21,656 nt of DNA, from positions 1 through 21,656 of the forward strand of contig JAEZIZ010000110.1 in the NCBI GenBank assembly GCA_023415915.1. Reading direction: 5' to 3'. A program made the position numbers and the translations under genes. Shown here in pieces: positions 7,347-15,054 of this stretch (position 1 is the first letter of the stretch; every line of letters begins with the position of its first letter). This DNA is from Bacillota bacterium (GTDB lineage Bacteria; Bacillota; Clostridia; Christensenellales; SZUA-584). A model generated the notes under the pieces. It saw only the letters and a list, made by a program, of their open reading frames with translations. It had not been told where the DNA came from and ran no database searches.

Positions 7347-8144
7347 ATGTCGGAATACCGCCTCGGGTTTGCAGGCGCTGGCAATATGGCGTCGGCAATT
7401 ATAAACGGCGCCGTTCAAAAGGGCGTTTTATGCCCTGATAGCGTACATGTGTTCGATGTCGATAAAACAAAACTTGAAGCTTTGAAAGCTTTGGGAATAA
7501 AGGCTATGGGCAGCTTAAACGAGCTTTGCACAGAAAGCGACATAATACTGCTCGCGGTAAAGCCCAATGTGATGAATTCTGTTTTAACCGAGATAAAAAG
7601 CATTGATAAGCCCATAGTTTCGATAGCGGCCGGGTGGAGCGCCGACATGATAAAAGACGTTATAGGAAAGGATCGACGCGTGCTGCGCCTTATGCCCAAC
7701 ACGCCGCTTTTAGTGGGGGAGGGCATGAGCGTATTCGAGTCGCCCAGCAACTTTTCTGACGATCACAGAAAGTTTATAGAGCGCATATTCGCCGCGTTGG
7801 GAAGAATAGAACACGCGCCGCAAAAGCTGATGGACGCGGTCACCGCCGTTTCGGGCAGCGGGCCAGCGTACGTTTATATGTTTATAGAAGCGCTTTCCGA
7901 CGCCGGCGTGCTGTGCGGGCTCCCTAGAGACGTCGCAGCCACGCTTGCTGCACAGACCGTGCTTGGCGCGGCCAAAACGGTGATTGAAACGGGCAAGCAT
8001 CCCGGGGCGCTCAAGGACGCGGTCTGCTCTCCGGGAGGCACGACTATAGAGGCCGTAAAATCGCTGGAAACAGATGGATTCAGGGGAGCGGTCATCAAAG
8101 CGGTCGAACAATGCGCAAAAAAATCGAAGGCGCTTGCGCAATGA
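7347..8144 (+). CDS. proC: Pyrroline-5-carboxylate reductase
   Basis: ProC reduces pyrroline-5-carboxylate to proline with NAD(P)H, the last step of proline synthesis. The 265-residue product has the N-terminal Rossmann loop GFAGAGNMASAI and the C-terminal dimerisation and substrate region: AVSGSGPAYVYMFIEALSDAG, then HPGALKDAVCSPGGTTIEA. AGGAGG lies 7 nt before the ATG. Its stop overlaps the rnhA start in an ATGA (8141-8144), so the two are translationally coupled. No clear promoter precedes it. Only a TATAAT at 7306-7311 is visible, and it lacks a -35. Confidence 0.97.
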   Translation: MSEYRLGFAGAGNMASAIINGAVQKGVLCPDSVHVFDVDKTKLEALKALGIKAMGSLNELCTESDIILLAVKPNVMNSVLTEIKSIDKPIVSIAAGWSADMIKDVIGKDRRVLRLMPNTPLLVGEGMSVFESPSNFSDDHRKFIERIFAALGRIEHAPQKLMDAVTAVSGSGPAYVYMFIEALSDAGVLCGLPRDVAATLAAQTVLGAAKTVIETGKHPGALKDAVCSPGGTTIEAVKSLETDGFRGAVIKAVEQCAKKSKALAQ

Positions 8145-8629
8145 AGAACGTTACGATATATACGGACGGAGCATGCTCTTTTAATCCCGGCCCGGGCGGC
8201 TGGGCGGCCGTGCTCATATATAAAGGCAATGAAAAGCAGATAAGCGGTTTTGAGCCGGATACAACCAACAACCGCATGGAACTTAAAGCAGTTTTAGAGG
8301 CGCTAAAAGCGCTTAAAGAGCCGTGCAACGTAACGTTGTACACCGACAGCTCATATATCCATAACGCGTTTGAAAAGCGCTGGATAGACAACTGGATTGC
8401 GAACGGCTGGAAAACCGCCTCTAAAAAGCCGGTGGAAAACCAGCAGCTTTGGCAGGAAATATTAGAATTGACTCGGCAGCACAACATCTCGTGGAAAAAG
8501 GTTAAAGGCCACGCGGGCGATAAATACAACACTCTGTGCGACAAGCTCGCGAGAGGGGCCATCAAAGAAAATACCAAAAACGGCGAAAAAGAAGCGCCTT
8601 CCAAAGAAAAGGAGCCTTCGGCGATATAA
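8141..8629 (+). CDS. rnhA: Ribonuclease HI
   Basis: RNase HI cleaves the RNA strand of RNA-DNA hybrids. All catalytic residues are present: D9 (YTDGAC), E47 (RMELKAV), D69 (YTDSSY), H124 (VKGHAGD) and D134 (LCDKLA). The basic handle helix region (RWIDNWIANGWKT) is also present. The ATG at 8141 overlaps the proC stop by 4 nt. An ATG ten codons upstream lies inside proC and would add a non-family extension. After the domain ends near 140, a tail of about 20 residues is rich in Lys and Glu and probably disordered. Length 162. Confidence 0.96.
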   Translation: MKNVTIYTDGACSFNPGPGGWAAVLIYKGNEKQISGFEPDTTNNRMELKAVLEALKALKEPCNVTLYTDSSYIHNAFEKRWIDNWIANGWKTASKKPVENQQLWQEILELTRQHNISWKKVKGHAGDKYNTLCDKLARGAIKENTKNGEKEAPSKEKEPSAI

Positions 8630-8633
8630 ACAT

Positions 8634-8663
8634 CTATGCGCAAAAGACATGTTTTGCGCATAG
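8634..8663. repeat. Perfect 12-6-12 bp inverted repeat upstream of the recombinase gene
   Basis: The arms CTATGCGCAAAA (8634-8645) and TTTTGCGCATAG (8652-8663) are exact reverse complements around the 6-bp centre GACATG. It lies 4 nt after the rnhA stop and 15 nt before the recombinase ATG. TTCAGGGGG follows, so there is no U tract for termination. It could be an mRNA hairpin, an operator or a recombination core site; see the finding. Confidence 0.9.
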
Positions 8664-8678
8664 TTCAGGGGGTAGGGA

Positions 8679-9722
8679 ATGTCCAAATCGAGCAAAACCG
8701 AGTTAAGCGTTCAGAAAACCGAAAAGCTTAAAAATGTGCTTTCAACGCTCCCTCCGTTCTGCCTTGATTATTTCAGAGGCATAGAACCGCGCACGTCGCT
8801 ATTAACGCGCATAAATTACGCTTACGACTTAAGATTGTTCTTCTCGTTTCTGGAAAACGAACTCGGCAAGGACGCCAAGCATTTTAAGGCAAAAGACCTC
8901 CAGAGCATTACCATGAACGATTTTGAGCTGTTTTTAGAGTACCTTACGCTGTATTACAAGGACGACGCAGTTGTGGAAAACAGCGAAAAAGGCATCGCGC
9001 GCAAGCTCTCATCTGTCAGGTCTCTGTATAAGTATTACTATAAAAAAGGCCTTATAGACACCAATGTCACTACAAAGCTTGAAACTCCCAAGATACACGA
9101 AAAGCCGATAATACGGCTTGATAACAGCGAAGCCTTATCGCTTTTGAACATTATCGAAACTGGCGCAGGTTTATCGCCTAAACAGCGCGAATTTCACGAC
9201 AAAACGAAAATCCGCGACATCGCGATATTCACGCTGTTTCTGACCACCGGCATTCGCATCAGCGAATTATGCGCTCTCGACGTCAGCGATTTTGATTTTA
9301 AAAACAAGGCTTTTAAGGTTCTGCGTAAAGGCGGCAACGAAGTGCTGCTTTATTTCGGCGACGAAACAAAAGCGGCACTCGAGCGCTATATCGAGGAGCG
9401 CAAGATAAATTCCAATTTCAGCCAGGACTCCCCCATGTTCCTCTCTCTGCAGAATACGCGAATGAGTGTTCGCGCATTGCAGCAGCTCGTTAAGAAATAT
9501 GCAAGCATCGCCGTGCCGCTCAAAAACATCTCCCCCCACAAGCTGCGCAGCACGTACGGCACTATGCTATACGAAAAAACGGGCGACATATATCTCGTCG
9601 CAGATGTGCTCGGCCATAAGGACGTAAACACTACAAGAAAGCATTATGCTGCCATAGACGAGGAGCGCCGCAGGTCCGCTTCGGGTGCGGTAAGCTTCCG
9701 CGACAAGCGGAAAAAGACTTGA
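8679..9722 (+). CDS. Xer-like tyrosine recombinase
   Basis: This is a 347-residue tyrosine recombinase with an N-terminal SAM-like core-binding domain (about 20-130) and a C-terminal catalytic domain. The whole catalytic set is present: R193 (TTGIRISEL), K217 (LRKGGNE), H287 and R290 (SPHKLR), H313 (LGHKD) and nucleophile Y323 (KHYAAID). It looks active. It is about 50 residues longer than typical XerC/XerD, with an N-terminal extension and an insert near 160-175. The neighbourhood (rnhA before, lexA after) is core chromosome, so I favour a resident Xer protein over a phage integrase. Which paralogue it is cannot be told from the sequence. The ATG has GGGGGTAGGG upstream. Confidence 0.92.
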   Translation: MSKSSKTELSVQKTEKLKNVLSTLPPFCLDYFRGIEPRTSLLTRINYAYDLRLFFSFLENELGKDAKHFKAKDLQSITMNDFELFLEYLTLYYKDDAVVENSEKGIARKLSSVRSLYKYYYKKGLIDTNVTTKLETPKIHEKPIIRLDNSEALSLLNIIETGAGLSPKQREFHDKTKIRDIAIFTLFLTTGIRISELCALDVSDFDFKNKAFKVLRKGGNEVLLYFGDETKAALERYIEERKINSNFSQDSPMFLSLQNTRMSVRALQQLVKKYASIAVPLKNISPHKLRSTYGTMLYEKTGDIYLVADVLGHKDVNTTRKHYAAIDEERRRSASGAVSFRDKRKKT

Positions 9723-9728
9723 ATTTCG

Positions 9729-9742
9729 CGAACGTTTGTTTG
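9729..9742 (+). promoter_or_regulatory. LexA (SOS) box upstream of lexA
   Basis: CGAAC-GTTT-GTTTG matches the Gram-positive LexA/DinR operator pattern CGAAC-N4-GTTYG. It ends 7 bp before the -35 of the lexA promoter and begins 6 bp after the recombinase stop. This fits autoregulation of lexA. Confidence 0.8.
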
Positions 9743-9749
9743 TATGTCG

Positions 9750-9778
9750 TTGACATGCACATATATATTTGTTATCAT
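9750..9778 (+). promoter_or_regulatory. SigA-type promoter of lexA
   Basis: TTGACA (9750-9755, perfect) and TATCAT (9773-9778) are separated by 17 bp. The predicted start is near 9785, so the leader is very short, and the Shine-Dalgarno GAGGTGAT (9785-9792) is at or close to the 5' end of the transcript. Confidence 0.8.
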
Positions 9779-9798
9779 GAATCCGAGGTGATAGTATC

Positions 9799-10404
9799 AT
9801 GGAAGGATTGTCCAAGCGCCAAAACGACGTGTTCCAATACATAAAAGACTATATCGCTGACAACGGATACGCCCCGTGCGTGCGCGACATATGCTGCGCG
9901 CTCAACTTAAAGTCTACGTCCACAGCGCACGCGCACCTTACCAAGCTTGAGAAAAAGGGCTATATATCGCGGGATCCTGCCAAGCCGAGGACAATCATGA
10001 TACTGGACGGCAGCCAGACAAAGGAGCGCTTCGTACAGATACCCGTAGTCGGCAAAGTGGCTGCGGGCGTGCCTATAACTGCCGTTGAAAATGTGGAGGA
10101 ATATATATCGCTCCCCTATTCGCTGCTCGGCACCGACGACGTTTTTATACTTAACGTCAGCGGGGACAGCATGACAGGCGCAGGGATATTGGATCGTGAC
10201 AGAATAATCGCCAAAAAGCAGGACTACGCGCAAAACGGCGACATAGTCGTCGCCATGATAGAAGACGAAGCTACGGTAAAGAGGTTTTATCTCGAGAACG
10301 GATTCGTAAAGCTGCAACCCGAAAACGATAAATATCAGCCTATATATACAAAGGATATGAATATACTGGGCAAGGTTATCGGAGTGCTGCGCATGTTCAG
10401 ATAG
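9799..10404 (+). CDS. lexA: LexA repressor
   Basis: LexA represses the SOS regulon until RecA-stimulated self-cleavage. The 201-residue product has an N-terminal winged helix-turn-helix (about 1-65) and a C-terminal S24 peptidase domain. The scissile Ala-Gly is A89-G90 (KVAAGVP). The catalytic serine is S124 (SGDSMTGAGI) and the lysine is K161 (EATVKRFY). GAGGTGAT precedes the ATG. It has its own promoter and SOS box in the 76-nt gap after the recombinase gene, and a terminator follows. Confidence 0.98.
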   Translation: MEGLSKRQNDVFQYIKDYIADNGYAPCVRDICCALNLKSTSTAHAHLTKLEKKGYISRDPAKPRTIMILDGSQTKERFVQIPVVGKVAAGVPITAVENVEEYISLPYSLLGTDDVFILNVSGDSMTGAGILDRDRIIAKKQDYAQNGDIVVAMIEDEATVKRFYLENGFVKLQPENDKYQPIYTKDMNILGKVIGVLRMFR

Positions 10405-10426
10405 CTTTTTAACTCAGTAATCATCC

Positions 10427-10448
10427 GCCCCTTCAAGGGGCTTTTTTA
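10427..10448 (+). terminator. Rho-independent terminator of lexA
   Basis: GCCCC and GGGGC, extendable to GCCCCTT/AAGGGGC, form a short strong stem followed by TTTTTTATT. It starts 22 nt after the lexA stop. Confidence 0.85.
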
Positions 10449-10717
10449 TTGAGCCCTGCAAGCGGCTCTTGCTTAATTGCCCCTCGGCATTACGGCTTCA
10501 GCATCAGTTGGAGTAAAGATTCTTCGTCGCTTCGCTCCTCAGAATGACATATGAGGCTTTCTTCCATAAAAGCCTGTTTTACGGTATTAGCCGCTTTTGT
10601 CATTCTGAGCGCAAGCGAAGAATCTTTAATATTATTAACTATGTTTTGCTTTTATAATTCTTTATTTATTATTAAATAAGGACTAGGACATTATTTTTAT
10701 ATAAGCCAGTGTTTTCT
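10449..10717. other. Gene-free region between converging lexA and the PLP enzyme gene
   Basis: No plausible gene is visible on either strand. A small hairpin GAGCC/GGCTC (10451-10468) lies first. The nested palindromic element at 10514-10628 follows, then about 90 bp of very A/T-rich sequence with no clear promoter. Confidence 0.7.
10514..10628. repeat. Nested palindromic (MITE-like) interspersed repeat
   Basis: TAAAGATTCTTCG (10514-10526) and CGAAGAATCTTTA (10616-10628) are perfect 13-bp terminal inverted repeats. Just inside, TCAGAATGACA (10539-10549) pairs with TGTCATTCTGA (10598-10608). The centre holds AGGCTTT/AAAGCCT (10554-10575). The whole 115-bp block can fold into one long cruciform or hairpin. 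It has no coding capacity. Confidence 0.8.
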
Positions 10718-10745
10718 ATTAAAAAAGCCTTACGGCTTTTTTAAT
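10718..10745. terminator. Terminator of the mutS-mutL-miaA-hfq operon
   Basis: ATTAAAAAAGCC and GGCTTTTTTAAT form a perfect 12-bp stem with a TTAC loop. The T runs inside the arms let it work on both strands. On the minus strand it overlaps the stop codon of the PLP enzyme gene (10741-10743). Confidence 0.8.
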
Positions 10746-12012
10746 CCACTATGTTCATCTCTGCAAGCGCTACCATCAGCCCCAGCTTCATGTGGGCGTA
10801 TGTGAGCCCGCCCTGAGCGTACACGATATAAGGCGGTTTTACCGGAGCGTCGGCTGAGAGCTCTATGGAAGCCCCTTGGACGAACGTACCCGCGGCCATG
10901 ACTATCTTGTCGTCATAGCCCGGCATATCCCAAGGCACAGGCACAGCCCGGCTGTCAACAGCCGCGGCTTTTTGTATGCCCCTCGTGTAAGCGAGTAGCA
11001 GCTTTTCGTCATTGAGCTTTATAGACTGCGTGATGTCGCTTCTTTGCCCGTCAAACTTCGGATACACGTCGAACCCGAGCATCTCGAACACCTTTGCGGA
11101 CAATATACTGCCTTTTAACGCCTCGCCCACGGTGTGCGGCGCCATAAACAACCCCTGAAAAAACATCCTGTACGAAGCTTCATACGAGCCTACTTCCGCT
11201 CCCAAGCCAGGGCATGTCATCCTGTTTTCCGCAAGCTCTATCAAATCTTCCCTTCCCGCTATGTATCCGCCGGTGGGCGCAAGCCCGCCTCCGGGATTCT
11301 TTATCATCGAACCCGCCATCAAATCGGCGCCGCATTCAGTAGGCTCTTCCTTCTCGCAGAACTCACCATAGCAGTTATCGACGAATACGATTATTTCCGG
11401 GAACTTTTGCTTTATTTTTGTAACGGCGTCTTTAATATCCGCCATACCAAGCGCTTTGCGCCACGCATAGCCGCGCGAGCGCTGCATCATTACTACTTTA
11501 GGGCATTTACATTGCCCGATCAGCGCTTCCAAGCTTTCTATGTCTATGTTTCCGTCGGGAAGAAGCGCGGTTTCCTTGTAATCGATGCCGTAGTCCGCAA
11601 GCGAGCCCGTATCCTTTGCGCGCTTGTCGCCTATTATACCCGTTAAGGTATCATACGGGCGTCCCGTAGCGCTTATAAGCGTATCGCCGGGGCGCAGCAC
11701 AGAAAATAAAGCCAGCGATATCGCATGCGTTCCCGACGCGATATGCGGGCTTAAAACAGCATTTCCGGCTTTTGTTATGCGCGCGAACACTCTTGAGAGC
11801 GCCTCTCTGCCTTCATCGGAATAACCGTATCCGTTGGACGGGGCAAAATGGCGCGGAGATATGTTTTCCTGCCTGTATGCGTCTATTACCTTGTATTGAT
11901 TATATTCTGCTGTCGCTTCCACGTCGCGGAAAATCTTAAATAGCGAAGATTCTGCGTCGGCGACAAGCGATAGTATACTATCGCTTATCCCGAAACTTTT
12001 GAGTATCTGCAT
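10741..12012 (-). CDS. Methionine gamma-lyase family PLP enzyme ('aluminium resistance protein')
   Basis: This belongs to the fold-type I PLP enzyme family often labelled aluminium resistance or methionine gamma-lyase family (YnbB in Bacillus). Its natural substrate is not settled. The 423-residue product has the likely PLP lysine K238 in GSMIKNPGGG, the ring-facing Asp D212 in VFVDNCYGEF, and the phosphate-binding loop SPHIASGTHAI near 88-98. It starts 3 nt after the hfq stop with only a weak purine-rich stretch upstream, so translation is probably coupled to hfq. It is the last gene of the operon. Clostridia commonly carry this gene next to hfq and miaA. Confidence 0.92.
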   Translation of the reverse strand: MQILKSFGISDSILSLVADAESSLFKIFRDVEATAEYNQYKVIDAYRQENISPRHFAPSNGYGYSDEGREALSRVFARITKAGNAVLSPHIASGTHAISLALFSVLRPGDTLISATGRPYDTLTGIIGDKRAKDTGSLADYGIDYKETALLPDGNIDIESLEALIGQCKCPKVVMMQRSRGYAWRKALGMADIKDAVTKIKQKFPEIIVFVDNCYGEFCEKEEPTECGADLMAGSMIKNPGGGLAPTGGYIAGREDLIELAENRMTCPGLGAEVGSYEASYRMFFQGLFMAPHTVGEALKGSILSAKVFEMLGFDVYPKFDGQRSDITQSIKLNDEKLLLAYTRGIQKAAAVDSRAVPVPWDMPGYDDKIVMAAGTFVQGASIELSADAPVKPPYIVYAQGGLTYAHMKLGLMVALAEMNIVD

Positions 12013-12015
12013 AAA

Positions 12016-12267
12016 CTATTCTTGCGTTTCTTTCTGCTTGTCTGAGAATGTAAAGAAAACCGATTTTACGGGCGCAATCGTGGAAACGGCGTGCTTGTAT
12101 ATCATAAGCTGTTTTCCTTCGCTGTCGAGTATAATGGTAAAGTTGTCAAAGCCTTTTACCGAACCTTTTATCTGATACCCGTTTGTAAGATGAATAGTGA
12201 CGGGGACCTTTTCTTTGCGCACCTGGTTCAAAAAGACGTCCTGCAGTACGATGACGGATTTCTGCAT
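12016..12267 (-). CDS. hfq: RNA chaperone Hfq
   Basis: Hfq is a hexameric Sm-like RNA chaperone. The 83-residue product has both Sm motifs: VTIHLTNGYQIKGSVKGFDNFTI and the C-terminal YKHAVSTI (57-64). Q9, F40, F43 and the Y57-K58-H59 cluster correspond to known proximal-face RNA-binding positions. The short acidic tail DKQKETQE resembles other Firmicute Hfq proteins, which lack the long Enterobacterial tail. It starts 1 nt after the miaA stop, and its AAAGGGG Shine-Dalgarno lies within the last miaA codons. Confidence 0.97.
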   Translation of the reverse strand: MQKSVIVLQDVFLNQVRKEKVPVTIHLTNGYQIKGSVKGFDNFTIILDSEGKQLMIYKHAVSTIAPVKSVFFTFSDKQKETQE

Positions 12268-12268
12268 A

Positions 12269-13183
12269 CTAAAACCCCTTTCCTTTAATATATATGATTA
12301 TATCATTAATGGTATCTTCTATACAGGTATACACGGAAATATCAAACCAGTTTATCCTTTCATCTCTTTTAAACCAGGTAAACTGCCTTTTTGCAAAGCG
12401 CCTTGTGTTACGCTTTATAAGCCTTACAGCTTCTTCAAGGCTGTATTCTCCTTTTATGTACGATACCAGTTCCTTATAGCCTATGGCTTTGAGTGCGTTA
12501 ACGTTGCCGTACTTTTCATACAGCGCTTTGGCTTCATCCAGCAGGCCGGCGTCCATCATGGCGTCTACTCGGGCCTCTATACGCTTATAGAGCATATCCC
12601 TAGGCATAGTCAGCCCTATCAGTATATATTCGTGTTCGTCGTTGTACTGCCTGAAATCATATGCCGAGCGCCCTTGCGCTTCTATGATCTCCAGCCTTCT
12701 TATTATGCGCCGCGCGTCGTTGCTGGAAATGATGCTAGCATATTCTGGGTCTTTTTCCTTAAGAGTATTATACAGGCAAGCGATACTTTTGTCATCATTA
12801 AGTTGTGCGTATTTTTGTCGAAGCGCATCATTTTTGACGGTTCCGAAATCGAGCTTATATACAAGGGAGTTTATATACAACCCGGTTCCTCCCGAAATTA
12901 TGGGCACGACTCCCTTGTTATTTATCTGCTCAACCAGCGAGAACGCTTCTTTCTGGAACTCGGCGACTGAATATTCCTCATTAGGATCTACAATATCCAT
13001 CATGTGATGCGGCACGCCCTGCCGCTCTTCTTTTGTCGCTTTTGCCGTGCCTATGTCGCAGCCCCGGTAGATCTGCATGCTGTCGGCGCAGATTATTTCG
13101 GAGCCCAGCGCTTTTGCCACCTGCACGGAAACGTATGTCTTGCCGGAAGCCGTCGGCCCGGTTATAACTATGAACCTGCTCAT
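12269..13183 (-). CDS. miaA: tRNA dimethylallyltransferase MiaA
   Basis: MiaA transfers a dimethylallyl group to A37 of tRNAs reading UNN codons, giving i6A37, which MiaB then methylthiolates. The 304-residue product has the P-loop GPTASGKT (9-16), the substrate loop ADSMQIYRGCDIGTAK, the segment VPHHMMDIVDP, ISGGTGLYINSL, and RRIIRRLEI. These are all family hallmarks. Its start overlaps the mutL stop by 4 nt (13180-13183) and hfq follows after 1 nt. Its partner gene miaB lies about 6.7 kb upstream on the same strand. Confidence 0.97.
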   Translation of the reverse strand: MSRFIVITGPTASGKTYVSVQVAKALGSEIICADSMQIYRGCDIGTAKATKEERQGVPHHMMDIVDPNEEYSVAEFQKEAFSLVEQINNKGVVPIISGGTGLYINSLVYKLDFGTVKNDALRQKYAQLNDDKSIACLYNTLKEKDPEYASIISSNDARRIIRRLEIIEAQGRSAYDFRQYNDEHEYILIGLTMPRDMLYKRIEARVDAMMDAGLLDEAKALYEKYGNVNALKAIGYKELVSYIKGEYSLEEAVRLIKRNTRRFAKRQFTWFKRDERINWFDISVYTCIEDTINDIIIYIKGKGF

Positions 13184-15054
13184 ACTGTTCTTTTAAAGCT
13201 CTTTTCTATCTGCTTTCTTGATATTACCGATATCACAGGCCGCCCGTGCGGGCACGTAGGCATTACGCCCGATGCAAGAAAGCTGTCCACAAGGCTTTTA
13301 AGTTCAGCTTCGCTCAGCCTATCGCCCGCCTTAACGGCGCTTCGGCACGCCGCTTTAATTACCGCTTCACGCTTCAGCACTACGTCTCCCCCGCTCTGTA
13401 TTTCGGCAATGGCGTCGTTTATCAGCTCTCCGGGAGCGGCGCCGGACGCTATCGAGGGCACTGCGCTTATCTTGTATTCCAGCGCGCCGAAAGGCTCTAT
13501 ATCGAACCCCGCTTCGATAAATGCCTCCATGTTGTCATCCAATACGTTTTTTTGTTCATGCGACGCCGTAAACACGTAAGGGTATAAAAGAGCCTGCGAA
13601 ATAGGCGCTTTGCTGCTCTTGAATTTCTCGTAAAGCAGCCGCTCATGCGCTGCATGCTGGTCGATTATTAGCAGGTCGTCGCCCTGTTCAACAAGCGCAT
13701 ATGTGGCGCCGAACGAGCCTATCAGCCTGTAGCTTTCAACGCTTATCTTAGCGGCTTCGGTTAGGGCCGCCGGGCTTTCTGGCTGTTCATAGCTTTGAGA
13801 CTCCGGCTCGGCTGAACTTTGCACGCTCATATCGTAAGCGTTTGCGTCCGCTTTAGCCGTTTCCTGCTCTTTCAGCACCCCGCCATTATTGCCCCATGTA
13901 GTATTAAGTATGGTGGCCCCGCTATTCTCACCCCATAAAGTATTAGACTTTATGGGAACCCCACTGCTAAAACCCGAAAAGAAGCCTTCCTGTACGCCTT
14001 CGGGCGCGCGCATCTCTACGACGCTGCGCTTTTGCGTCTCCGCGGCGTCCGTAAACACGCTGCCGCGCGGCGCGGCGCACGCTTTTGACACCGCTTCCTT
14101 TATTACGTATTCAACTGCCGAAGAGTCTTTAAAGCGCACCTGCAGCTTATTGGGATGTACGTTAACGTCCACCGCCGAAAACGGCAGCTCAATATTCAGC
14201 ACGAAAAACGGCGTCTCGCCTTTTACGAGCGTCTCTCCGTACGCGCTTTTTACCATATCATGCAGCGCCGTGTTTCTCACATAGCGCCGGTTTACAAAAA
14301 CGCTGCCCGCTTTCCTGTTTTTCATGATAGTGCCCGGCCGCGACACGTAACCCGACACATGTATATCGTTTGCCCGATGCTGCACAAACACAATTGTGTC
14401 CAGAACAGCACTTCCGTAAACACAGTAGATCGCCGAAGAGAGGTCGCCGTTGCCGGGGCTGTGGTATATCGTCTTTCCCTCCGACGTATAGTGGAACGAT
14501 ATTTCGGGGAACGCGAGTATGTAGCGCGACACGAGGTCGGACACATACGCCGCTTCCTGCGACTCTTTCCTTAAAAACTTGCGCCTCGCTGGTACGTTGT
14601 AAAAAAGATTGCTGACATTCACCGACGTTCCGTCGGGCAGCCCCGCTGGCTTGGCATAATCCAGACGCCCGCCGCTTACGCGTATGTGAGTGCCGGTTTC
14701 TTCGTCCCTGCGCTTTGTCTTCATCTCCGTTATCGACACGGCTGCAATGCTGGAAAGCGCTTCCCCGCGGAAGCCCTGAGTGCTTATATATTCTAAGTCC
14801 CCAAGCGTATACAGCTTGCTCGTTGCGTGCTTTTCAAACGCAAGTCCCACATCTCCTGAGGCTATGCCCACGCCGTTGTCGGCGACGGATATTTCCCTTA
14901 CGCCGCCGCCAGAAATACTTATGCTAATAGCGCTTGCTTTAGCGTCTATCGCGTTTTCGACAAGCTCTTTGACTACGCTCGCAGGCCGCTCTACCACCTC
15001 GCCCGCGGCTATCTTGTCGGATATGCTTTTTGGGAGCAGCCTTATCTCATTCAT
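13180..15054 (-). CDS. mutL: DNA mismatch repair protein MutL (endonuclease type)
   Basis: MutL links mismatch recognition by MutS to strand incision. The 624-residue product has the GHKL ATPase domain with E33-N34 (LVENAIDA), D59-N60-G61 (ADNGVG) and QGFRGEAL. A variable linker spans about 332-437. The C-terminal dimerisation/endonuclease domain carries DQHAAHERLLYE (465-476), A569-C570-R571 and CPHGRP (601-606). These motifs mark the nicking type of MutL found in bacteria without MutH. The linker contains a tandem repeat, GVPIKSNTLWGENS then GATILNTTWGNNG (365-391). The start overlaps the mutS stop by 8 nt and the stop overlaps miaA by 4 nt. Confidence 0.98.
   Translation of the reverse strand: MNEIRLLPKSISDKIAAGEVVERPASVVKELVENAIDAKASAISISISGGGVREISVADNGVGIASGDVGLAFEKHATSKLYTLGDLEYISTQGFRGEALSSIAAVSITEMKTKRRDEETGTHIRVSGGRLDYAKPAGLPDGTSVNVSNLFYNVPARRKFLRKESQEAAYVSDLVSRYILAFPEISFHYTSEGKTIYHSPGNGDLSSAIYCVYGSAVLDTIVFVQHRANDIHVSGYVSRPGTIMKNRKAGSVFVNRRYVRNTALHDMVKSAYGETLVKGETPFFVLNIELPFSAVDVNVHPNKLQVRFKDSSAVEYVIKEAVSKACAAPRGSVFTDAAETQKRSVVEMRAPEGVQEGFFSGFSSGVPIKSNTLWGENSGATILNTTWGNNGGVLKEQETAKADANAYDMSVQSSAEPESQSYEQPESPAALTEAAKISVESYRLIGSFGATYALVEQGDDLLIIDQHAAHERLLYEKFKSSKAPISQALLYPYVFTASHEQKNVLDDNMEAFIEAGFDIEPFGALEYKISAVPSIASGAAPGELINDAIAEIQSGGDVVLKREAVIKAACRSAVKAGDRLSEAELKSLVDSFLASGVMPTCPHGRPVISVISRKQIEKSFKRTV
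13882..13962 (-). repeat. Imperfect tandem repeat with a palindrome in the mutL linker
   Basis: Two in-frame units of 42 bp (13921-13962) and 39 bp (13882-13920), each starting GGGG on the minus strand, encode 14 and 13 residues of similar sequence (G..I...NT.WG.N). The first unit contains a perfect 10-bp inverted repeat, CCCATAAAGT/ACTTTATGGG (13932-13956, loop ATTAG). Confidence 0.85.

Noticed and set aside
8679..9722. Recombinase as evidence of a prophage or integrative element
   Set aside because: There is no attachment-site duplication, excisionase or phage gene around it. The flanking genes are core housekeeping genes.
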